From NCBI GenBank assembly GCA_027037535.1, contig JALVZQ010000007.1, positions 248,001 to 312,000 of the forward strand: 64,000 bases of DNA. Reading direction: 5' to 3'. A program made the position numbers and the translations under genes. The notes beneath the pieces were generated by a model, which saw only the letters and a program-made list of their open reading frames with translations, was not told the origin of the DNA and ran no database searches. Origin of the DNA: Acidilobaceae archaeon. GTDB taxonomy: Archaea > Thermoproteota > Thermoprotei_A > Sulfolobales > Acidilobaceae. Positions 8,851 to 16,362 of this stretch are shown in pieces (position 1 is the stretch's first letter; each line of letters begins with the position of its first letter).

Positions 8851-10941
8851 TTAATCGTTGCTTGTGTAGAGTGCTGCCGGTGCTACAAGCGTGTCCTCGT
8901 CTAGTATTGCTCCTTGTGTTTTTTCTTCGACTCTATAACCCTTTAGCTTCAAGTATCTTCTTATTACTGTCTCATGAGTTCTCTTACTTGGTCTTCTCCA
9001 TGCTATCGGGTTATCCCAGAGTAGAGCACTGTATATTCTCTCTATTGTGACGTCTGCTAGAGGACAGTTATCTAGACATAGCTTGCAGTGGATACAGGTT
9101 CCAGAGTTCACTCTCGGAACGTATCTTCCATTCTCGTAGTATACTTTGATAGCACTGGTTGGGCAACTTGTTTCACATGCTTTACATCCGGCACAATGAG
9201 TCCATCTAAAGGATAGTTTGAGAGCATCTATCAATAACTCTCTGGCATGAGTCTTTCTGGCCCCGTCAATCTGGACTCTGTTCTTCTTTATATGTACTCT
9301 AACGCCTGCTCGTGAGCTGAGTATTAGTTCGTCTTTATCGTTCTTAGTAGGCTCAAAGGCTCCTAGCACACTAAACTGGTCTAGTAGACTCTGTGGATCA
9401 TAGCTTCGTGAAAGAACTGCTTCTATTCCTGAACTAGTCTCTTTGACTTCGACAAGGGCCGGATCTAGCCATCTCTTGTAGAGAGTTCTCCAATCGGGTA
9501 ACTCGACCCCCAGCCTATAGGCTAATCTTTGCTTTTGTGCGGCCGGCGTTAACCATCTCCACAGGCCTTTTTTAACATATGCATCTCTAAGTGAGCCGTT
9601 TAGCCCTAATCTGTCAGCCCATCTTTCAAGTACATGCTCCCATTTTTTCCAGAGTTCTGGTCTCGTTTCCTTGACAAATTCATATTCGGCGTTGAATGCA
9701 GCGGGACACATGAAGCATCCGATCCTGTCAAAGCCTCTCTCATATAATGGATTATATTTTAGGCCTTCTCTCCAAATGTAGAGCCATATTAACAATTGTG
9801 GCCAATCCTGTATTGGACTTATATTAAGTATCTTAGGGAGCCATCTATTTCTCCATACCCGGGGGCTTCTTGCCCTGTCATAGCTTTCAAAGGCTCTCTG
9901 CCCAACTATGTTTAAAGCTCCGTCCGGAAACTCTTTTTCGAGCAGACGTGCAAGAGGAGCGAGTTTAGTTACCTTGCAGCACCATCTATAATCTTTTCCA
10001 GGAGGTCCTACCCTCTCCACGGCTCTCCAGAACGCGTCTCCTGCTTCTGCTTTTAGGAGATCCAGCCCATATGTTTTAGCTATACTGGTTACTATCTCTC
10101 GTGTTTCCGGCATCTCTATACCAGTATCATTGAACAGAAGTATTGGTTTGAGCCTGGTCTTTAGTGTTAAATGAAGTGCTACGAGGCTGTCTTTACCTCC
10201 GCTAAACGATACGATGACAGGCTTCTGGACTTTTTCATTCATTACGTGGATGAACTTTATGGCCCTGCTCGTGTAATAGTATAGATAATACTCGTTTGCT
10301 TTTATAACATCGTCCCATGTAGTATTATTTTCTCCTCTGGCAAGGGGACGATCCTTCCAGAACCCGCTGTGTACCTTTATCTTATCTCCGCGTGGTAGAA
10401 CATAGCCTATGCCTATTGGATTGCCTTGTTTGTCGACGAAGACTATTTGCGATCCAGGAGGATATCCATGTATGTTATCGAAGGTACGCCGCCTAGCGAT
10501 ATCCTTAAGGCCTCTATCCAGAACATGTTTATTAAGGGGAGCTATATTCCATATCCTTTTGAGCCCTGGAAGACTGAACCTAAACCTCCAACCCGACTCC
10601 GCCGGGTCCCAATAAAGTCTTCCTATAACTACTCCTTGGCTTATAACCTCATACATGAGGTCCATAAAGGGAACCTTATTGTAGAGTATGACTCCTTTTC
10701 CCCGGAGCTCTTGGAACCCGTCGAGGCCTCCTGTTTCACGCCTGTAACCTCGCTCTAAGATTTCCAAGTCATGTTTGAAGGCTGGTCTAGCGTCGCCAGG
10801 CTCTGTAATATGTAGCCTTATAGGGGTTCCTCCACCCTGGCATTCATCACCTAATAGAGGAACATTTAGTTCGGGACACCAGTATATTTTTACCTGGACC
10901 GGCCAACCCTTGCTACGAGCTTTTCTCCTTATCTTTTTCAT
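8851..10941 (-). CDS. PAPS-reductase-like PP-loop protein with C-terminal 2x[4Fe-4S] ferredoxin domain
   Basis: The PP-loop SFSGGKDS lies at about residues 250-257, numbering from the upstream ATG at 10956. CC at 326-327 and CFMC at 414-417 resemble the cluster-binding pattern of APS-type reductases. Two CxxCxxCxxxCP motifs (588-599 and 621-632) form a bacterial-type ferredoxin. An N-terminal YWCPEL...DEC may bind zinc. Large archaeal proteins of this layout are known but uncharacterised; sulfur transfer or reduction, or a nucleotide-dependent tRNA modification, are possible. The ATG at 10941 is chosen because GGAGGT lies 8 bases before it. The gene stands alone. Confidence 0.85.
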   Translation of the reverse strand: MKKIRRKARSKGWPVQVKIYWCPELNVPLLGDECQGGGTPIRLHITEPGDARPAFKHDLEILERGYRRETGGLDGFQELRGKGVILYNKVPFMDLMYEVISQGVVIGRLYWDPAESGWRFRFSLPGLKRIWNIAPLNKHVLDRGLKDIARRRTFDNIHGYPPGSQIVFVDKQGNPIGIGYVLPRGDKIKVHSGFWKDRPLARGENNTTWDDVIKANEYYLYYYTSRAIKFIHVMNEKVQKPVIVSFSGGKDSLVALHLTLKTRLKPILLFNDTGIEMPETREIVTSIAKTYGLDLLKAEAGDAFWRAVERVGPPGKDYRWCCKVTKLAPLARLLEKEFPDGALNIVGQRAFESYDRARSPRVWRNRWLPKILNISPIQDWPQLLIWLYIWREGLKYNPLYERGFDRIGCFMCPAAFNAEYEFVKETRPELWKKWEHVLERWADRLGLNGSLRDAYVKKGLWRWLTPAAQKQRLAYRLGVELPDWRTLYKRWLDPALVEVKETSSGIEAVLSRSYDPQSLLDQFSVLGAFEPTKNDKDELILSSRAGVRVHIKKNRVQIDGARKTHARELLIDALKLSFRWTHCAGCKACETSCPTSAIKVYYENGRYVPRVNSGTCIHCKLCLDNCPLADVTIERIYSALLWDNPIAWRRPSKRTHETVIRRYLKLKGYRVEEKTQGAILDEDTLVAPAALYTSND

Positions 10942-11115
10942 TAATGATACCTCCATCGCAGGCCCATTACCTGTCTTCGTTACTAGATATGCTTAGTGTG
11001 GTCGTTTGTATTCGATTCATCATGACCCTAATAAGGTAATATACGTACAGGGCTTTAGGACTATGGCATATTAATAAAATCTCTTCGGAACCAGGTATAT
11101 GTGTGGGGTTATCAC

Positions 11116-11550
11116 TTGAAAGTGCTAGTAATCGAGAGCAGGAACGGAAAAATATTAGAATCAAGAATAGTTGAAGACGACTATTTCAAAGTAGTTAAGG
11201 AGGTAACACGGGAAGCCTTAGAAAAATGGTCTCCTGACAGGAGCGATCTTGTCGCTGTAAGAGATGTATGGGATATAGAAGTTGATGAAACTATTGGAGA
11301 AGACCTGAGAAAGAAGTTTGAGGAGCTAGGACTATTAGTAAAGGAGGGTTCAAAAATAATAGCAAAGATCCCGGTATATACTATAAGTTATGACAACAAG
11401 ATGTTTAGTCCTGAAGACTATGCTGAGAGAGGATTATACATGGTCGTACCATTTATAGACGAAGAACTTAAAAACATATTCGAGGCCGAGGCAGCAGACC
11501 TTACAAGCGAGAAAAGGGAGCCAAAGGGATTCATAGATTTAAGTAACTAA
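11116..11550 (+). CDS. Conserved archaeal hypothetical protein (possibly DUF2286)
   Basis: From a TTG at 11116 the protein has 144 residues; a GTG at 11101 would add five. The TTG is preferred because it gives MKVLVIES, a normal first strand, with GGGGTT just upstream. The protein is acidic and mixed alpha/beta, with no catalytic motif or membrane segment. Length and style resemble the crenarchaeal DUF2286 family, which I name only tentatively. It is transcribed towards the CoA-transferase, and about 50 T/A-rich bases separate the two stops. Function unknown. Confidence 0.7.
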   Translation: MKVLVIESRNGKILESRIVEDDYFKVVKEVTREALEKWSPDRSDLVAVRDVWDIEVDETIGEDLRKKFEELGLLVKEGSKIIAKIPVYTISYDNKMFSPEDYAERGLYMVVPFIDEELKNIFEAEAADLTSEKREPKGFIDLSN

Positions 11551-11602
11551 AAGCATTTGTGCAAGTACACTTTGAAACAAAAAATAAAAATAATGTTAAA
11601 GA

Positions 11603-13255
11603 CTATTTTTTAATTATATTTTTAAACTCTTCTACTATACCCATCGTGTGCTGAGAGAATATTCTCTTATCCATCTCAACATACTTCTGAGCAACAGGCT
11701 CAAACTCCATCTTCGCCAATATATCCTTCTCCACATCTACACCCGGTGCTACCTCTACGAGTTCTAGCCTACTCTGGCTCAGGCGGAAAACCGCTCTCTC
11801 AGTAATATACAAGTGTTCCCTTCCCTCTTCCTCAGCACTGCAAGGACAGTATAGAATCTTGTAGACGTGGTCAACGAACTTGATTATATCACCGTCCTTA
11901 ACGATTCGGAGACCCTTCCCCGGCTCTATACGTATATCCTGCTTGCCAGCCGTGAAGAGCCCTGCGAAAAAGAGCTTCGGGGCACCAGTAGAAATACATG
12001 GGAAGCCTCCTGGACCCATGAGGCGGCCGGGAAGCATACTCGCGTTTACGTTTCCATGTTTATCGACTTGGAGGAACCCTAGGCTAGCAGCATCGATAAT
12101 GCCTCCTTCATATATGCTGAACTGGTCTATTAACGGTATTATGGCCTTAGGACTTATAGCAACGCCAAAGTCAGGTCCATGTAGAGGTATTCCTCCCCAG
12201 GGACCACTCTCCACCGTGGAGACAACCATTTCACTTACGTCTTCCTCCGCGGCAACACTGCTCACAAGGCTCGGTATACCTACACCAAGGTTTACAACGG
12301 TATAACCTTTATCCTCTGCTAGCTTCAGCATCTCTAATAGCACTCGTCTCGCCACTACTTTTCTAGTTGTCAACGGTACAGGTTTAATCTCAAGATATTC
12401 GATCGGTACCGAGATCTGGCCCGATACCCTTGGATCATACTTGATAGTTGCACTCTGCCAGTGCTTGTCTTCTGGCGCCCGAACAATATAGTCGACTATA
12501 GGCCCAGGAATAGCGACCTTCTTGGGCTCTATACTACCACTACGCACAGGATACAGAATCTGGACAATAACCATACCCTTACGGCCACGGCTCTTAACAC
12601 TCTGCGCCATTTGGAGTACAGGCCCGATTAACCCCTCCTCACACAAGCTAATATTCCCATGGTCGTCGGCCCGGCTACCACGGATCAAGGCGACCTCGGG
12701 CAAAGGAGCCTTATAGAATAAGTATTCTTTATCTTCTACGGATACAACCTCGGGCCAAGCAGTCTTCCTCTCCTTCGCAAGATCATTCAACGCTCCTCCA
12801 TCGAGACGAGGATCAATGAAAGTACCAATACCCACACGGCTCAAAGTACCAGGCTTGCCAGCGCCAACATCACGGAGCCAATGAGCCAACACACAGATAG
12901 GCCAAGTATAGGCCTCGAAGAGATTCTCCTCAGCCATCTTCTGAAGCCAACGACTCCAACCATAATACGCGACAAGCATGCCACGAATAAACTCCTGGTG
13001 TTCTCCCTCCTCACTATACAATCTCTCTGCTAACCAGTCCAATCCACGGCCAGGACTGCCAGGAAACGTATCACTAATAATGAAAAGATCCTTTGGATGG
13101 CCACTAGCTCTATACAACCGGTAAAGACCCTGAATCAAATACTCAGGGGTCAGGCTCAAGTTAAAACCACTAATCACAACAACACTACCATCACGAATAC
13201 GACTAAGAGCCTCCCAAGCCTCCACAAACTTAGACTCCGCACGCGGCAACGGCAT
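11603..13255 (-). CDS. Family I CoA-transferase / acetyl-CoA hydrolase-like enzyme
   Basis: The 550-residue single chain carries both halves of a family I CoA-transferase. The N-terminal half contains GSRADDHGNISLCEE. The C-terminal half contains VNLGVGIPSLV and the catalytic E-x-G motif in VESGPWGGIPLHGPDFG, with Glu at about 349. Such enzymes (propionate CoA-transferase/YdiF type) move CoA between acyl groups and carboxylates through a glutamyl-CoA intermediate. The specific acids are unknown. GGTGTATC lies just before the ATG. The synonymous sites are reversed relative to neighbours: the line 13141-13200 has 42 A+C of 60 on the non-coding strand. Confidence 0.87.
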   Translation of the reverse strand: MPLPRAESKFVEAWEALSRIRDGSVVVISGFNLSLTPEYLIQGLYRLYRASGHPKDLFIISDTFPGSPGRGLDWLAERLYSEEGEHQEFIRGMLVAYYGWSRWLQKMAEENLFEAYTWPICVLAHWLRDVGAGKPGTLSRVGIGTFIDPRLDGGALNDLAKERKTAWPEVVSVEDKEYLFYKAPLPEVALIRGSRADDHGNISLCEEGLIGPVLQMAQSVKSRGRKGMVIVQILYPVRSGSIEPKKVAIPGPIVDYIVRAPEDKHWQSATIKYDPRVSGQISVPIEYLEIKPVPLTTRKVVARRVLLEMLKLAEDKGYTVVNLGVGIPSLVSSVAAEEDVSEMVVSTVESGPWGGIPLHGPDFGVAISPKAIIPLIDQFSIYEGGIIDAASLGFLQVDKHGNVNASMLPGRLMGPGGFPCISTGAPKLFFAGLFTAGKQDIRIEPGKGLRIVKDGDIIKFVDHVYKILYCPCSAEEEGREHLYITERAVFRLSQSRLELVEVAPGVDVEKDILAKMEFEPVAQKYVEMDKRIFSQHTMGIVEEFKNIIKK

Positions 13256-13348
13256 ACCGATACACCTATTTAATCAATAATACTAGAGAGTAACATTAAG
13301 CTAATATTTGTAAAAACCAAGTATTTACAAATATTACTTGGCAATAGG

Positions 13349-13807
13349 TTATTTTGAATAGACCTGGGAAGGGTACACGAATCCATTCTCGGTAAAGATC
13401 TTAAAGCTCACAGCAGTACCAGGAGCAAACGAATGATCAACATCAATCCTTACAACAAACACAGTGCCGGGACTGGCCTTAATAACACTACCCTGCTGAA
13501 CAGCAGTACCAGACTCAACATTCACCAAGCTAACATTAGTGACATTAGCTCCCGAAACCCAAACCTCCGTTATAATGACCTCTGGCCTGATCTGAGCTCG
13601 AAGCCTTAATATAAGAGAACTATTAGAACTATCAAAATATGATCCTGGCAATACTTCTAATCCCTCGTATTTCTCGGTACTCTCCACATGCCAAACACCC
13701 ATAAGCCAACCAGCGACAGCAATACTAATAGCGATAGTTACTGCAACAAGGATAACAACTACGATAGTCGGATGAATACCCCTCATCGACATAATTCTCA
13801 ATCCCAT
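13349..13807 (-). CDS. Archaeal type IV pilin-like protein
   Basis: The 152-residue protein begins with a short basic leader followed by RGIHPTIVVVILVAVTIA and an unbroken hydrophobic helix ending AVAGWLMG, the class III signal peptide and assembly helix of archaeal pilins (Arch_pilin/DUF1628). Cleavage by a PibD-type peptidase would fall after the RG pair. The C-terminal beta-rich domain is exposed and shares little with the pilin upstream, so the two may be major and minor subunits. It is the last gene of the pilus cluster. No clear ribosome site is seen; ATGs at 13807, 13792 and 13786 are all possible starts. Confidence 0.85.
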   Translation of the reverse strand: MGLRIMSMRGIHPTIVVVILVAVTIAISIAVAGWLMGVWHVESTEKYEGLEVLPGSYFDSSNSSLILRLRAQIRPEVIITEVWVSGANVTNVSLVNVESGTAVQQGSVIKASPGTVFVVRIDVDHSFAPGTAVSFKIFTENGFVYPSQVYSK

Positions 13808-13855
13808 AAATAACTAATAATTTAGAGATAATAAAAAAGCTTGGAAATATCAAGA

Positions 13856-14272
13856 TTATCCTGACTGAGCTACTACATAGCCCTGGTAAACACCACCGCT
13901 GTCAGTATATACCTTGATTGCGTATTGTGCACCAGCATTTATTCCTGTAACTGTTCCAGTAAAGCATGCTACTTCTCCAGGGCCTACTTGGAATGAAGGA
14001 TCTGCAGAAAGATTTGCTTGAGCAAGTGTAGCTACGCCTACTACTTCTATTTCAGTAACTGTTGCTGACTTACTTCCAGTATTCTTTACACATACTTTTA
14101 GATTACTAGTATTAGCTGTTGTTAATGTTGAGTTTGGTAGTACTTGTAGCTGCTCCGTTGCTCCGAAGGTACCCCAGAGTCCCATGAGCCATCCGGCTAC
14201 TGCTATAGATATTGCAATTGCCACCGCCACGATTATCACTGTTGCGATTACTGGGCTTATACCTTTTCTCAT
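13856..14272 (-). CDS. Archaeal type IV pilin (probably the main subunit)
   Basis: From ATG 14272 the protein has 138 residues: MRKGISPVIATVIIVAVAIA, then SIAVAGWLMGLW. This is a textbook archaeal class III signal peptide with cleavage after KG. The remainder is Thr/Ser/Val-rich, has two Cys residues that could form a disulfide, and looks like a beta-sandwich head. A TTG at 14278 is an alternative start. The 205-base gap upstream holds a TATA-like element at 14343-14356, so this gene likely has its own strong promoter inside the cluster, as expected for a major subunit needed in excess. Confidence 0.88.
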   Translation of the reverse strand: MRKGISPVIATVIIVAVAIAISIAVAGWLMGLWGTFGATEQLQVLPNSTLTTANTSNLKVCVKNTGSKSATVTEIEVVGVATLAQANLSADPSFQVGPGEVACFTGTVTGINAGAQYAIKVYTDSGGVYQGYVVAQSG

Positions 14273-14342
14273 ATCCAATCACTCTCACTTAATCAGTTTG
14301 ATTTATGGGTTATTAGTCTATTATACTTTACTATGATGATAG

Positions 14343-14356
14343 TCCTTATATATTTT
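14343..14356 (-). promoter_or_regulatory. Predicted TATA promoter of the main pilin gene
   Basis: The minus strand reads AAAATATATAAGG, a good crenarchaeal TATA element. Initiation about 25 bases downstream would give a leader of about 45 bases before ATG 14272, containing a GAGAGTGAT sequence near the start. The gap 14279-14483 holds no other feature I can support. Confidence 0.45.
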
Positions 14357-14483
14357 ACCCGTAGTGGTATTATGTTTATATTTAGATTTCTAGTTAAAAA
14401 ACTTGTTTGTAATTATGTATCAATAAAATATGTATTTTATATATATTTTATTCTTATTATTTGACTTTGTTCTTGTTCGAATA

Positions 14484-16316
14484 CTATAATGGTACTGATC
14501 GGAGTGTTACTATTATTGTTATTATTGTTATTATGACTAGTATTATTCCATGTAGGAATCCTGCTACTATTTTTCCATCTTGTATTTTTCCGGCTACTAT
14601 ACCCATTAGGTAACTGTTGAGTACGGCTCCTAGGCTTAATAGTAGTGCTACATTGCCTAGTTTTGTCGCTGATACTGCTTGTGGTGCTTCGGCTCCGGCA
14701 ACTCCAAGGCTTTGTCCTGTGAAGGAGAGTACTAGGATGCTGGAGGCTGCCACTAGGATTGCTCCCATGTATGGCATGAATATGTAGCTTCTTAGTCGTT
14801 TTTTGAATTCTTTTTGGAGCTCTGTTAGGTTGAAGGCATATCTTGCTAGGCTTTCGAGGGTTTCGGGGCTTCCGCCGCCTACGCTTATGCTGTCTACTAG
14901 GAATCGGAAGTTTGATAGGAGGAGCCAGTCTCTGTATCCTCTTATTGCTCTTCTGACGGCTCTCTCGAGGTGTAGTCCTAGGGTTAGTGCTATGTTGAGT
15001 CTCCTGGTTATTGGGTTTAGTGGGCCGTAGTCGCGTGTTGTTACTATTAGTATGCTTTTTTCTGGGCTGAGGCCTGTTTTTCGTACTTCGGTTAGGTCTC
15101 GTAGGAAGCTTGCTACTGCGTCTCCTAGGTTCTTTGTTTTTCTTGATTCTCTCATGTATAGTATTGTGCTTGGTAGGCTCATTGCTATTAGTGTTCCTCC
15201 TAGTGTTGTGGTGAATCCTATTATGTTACGGTATGTTGGTGGTTTACCTTGTAGTAGGCTGTATGCTCCTGTTGCGTAGAATAGTATGGGGAATACTACT
15301 AGTGCTATTGGTACTCCGATTGTTAGTAGTATGGCGTATGGACCGTAGTGGGTTATAGGGGTTTTTGGCTGGCTACTGTGGATCATCCATAGCAGGAAGA
15401 ATGTGAGCATTGGTAGGAAGACGAAGCTGAATAGTGCTAGTTGGGCTATGCCTCCTCCGGGCGCTCCTCCTGTGGGGATGATGCTTTGTATTGTGAAGAA
15501 TATGTAGAATACTAGGGTCATGATTACGGCTAGTGTAACGTAGATTTCTGTAAACATGCTCATTCTTTCGGCTATTAGCTTCATCTGGTTCATTCTGTTG
15601 TTGAATATGTCTTGGGTTCTTATTTCTAGATAGTGGAGTACGTCTCCTCCGGTCTTGACGCTTGTCACGTAGCCTAGCATGAAGTCTCTGTAGAGTGGGC
15701 TGGGGTGGAAGAGGGCGTTTTCTTCTATTGCGTCTAGCGGGCTTTTTCCCAGGAGCCTCATATCTCTTAGGATCATGCTTGCTTCTTCGCGTATAGCTTT
15801 GAATATTTTCAGCGTTGAGACTCTTTCGACGACGTTTGCTATCGAGACGCCTGCCCGTGCCATTGTTGTTAGGTATGCGGCAAAGAATGGTAGTTCTGTC
15901 TCTACGTTGTTCTTACGCTCCTCTCTTTTAGCGGCCGGGTATACTAGTACTCCTGCAAGGACGAATATTGGGAGGAGCATTAGTATTATTATTGAGATCA
16001 CTTTTATCGCGAGGGCTAATGGGCTGACAGCTAATAATATAGAGACGTATATCGAGAAGAAGATTGATGTAAATATGTAGAGGAGTCCTCTTGCGGCATA
16101 AAGAGTAGGATAAGTCTGGAGGCCGGCTTGGGCAAGTTGTTTCTGGAGGTCAAAAGTTTTCGCAAACTTATCGGCTATGTGTCCGAAATATGCTATGGCT
16201 ATGAAATCGAGCACGTCTCCTAGGGTAACCTTCCTCTTAGGCCTATATGCTACTTGTTTTGGCTTTCGCCTGAAAAGACTCTTGAACGCTTTCTTGAGTC
16301 TGCTTTCACTGCTCAT
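14484..16316 (-). CDS. TadC/FlaJ-like type II/IV secretion membrane protein
   Basis: The 610-residue protein has a basic cytoplasmic N-terminus and two type II secretion F (GspF/TadC) modules, about residues 140-240 and 395-500, each with cytoplasmic helices flanked by membrane segments. FFAAYLTTMARAGVSIANVV is a typical T2SSF motif, repeated as AVASFLRDLTEVRKTGLSPE. It forms the inner-membrane platform that couples the ATPase to pilin assembly. It lies 46 bases after the ATPase gene and before the pilins, completing a standard archaeal pilus operon. Coding sequence is strongly A/C-ending. Confidence 0.9.
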   Translation of the reverse strand: MSSESRLKKAFKSLFRRKPKQVAYRPKRKVTLGDVLDFIAIAYFGHIADKFAKTFDLQKQLAQAGLQTYPTLYAARGLLYIFTSIFFSIYVSILLAVSPLALAIKVISIIILMLLPIFVLAGVLVYPAAKREERKNNVETELPFFAAYLTTMARAGVSIANVVERVSTLKIFKAIREEASMILRDMRLLGKSPLDAIEENALFHPSPLYRDFMLGYVTSVKTGGDVLHYLEIRTQDIFNNRMNQMKLIAERMSMFTEIYVTLAVIMTLVFYIFFTIQSIIPTGGAPGGGIAQLALFSFVFLPMLTFFLLWMIHSSQPKTPITHYGPYAILLTIGVPIALVVFPILFYATGAYSLLQGKPPTYRNIIGFTTTLGGTLIAMSLPSTILYMRESRKTKNLGDAVASFLRDLTEVRKTGLSPEKSILIVTTRDYGPLNPITRRLNIALTLGLHLERAVRRAIRGYRDWLLLSNFRFLVDSISVGGGSPETLESLARYAFNLTELQKEFKKRLRSYIFMPYMGAILVAASSILVLSFTGQSLGVAGAEAPQAVSATKLGNVALLLSLGAVLNSYLMGIVAGKIQDGKIVAGFLHGIILVIITIITIIVTLRSVPL

Positions 16317-16362
16317 ATCCCGCCGGCCCCCACAGTTACTTATCCAATAATTATGCCGTGTG

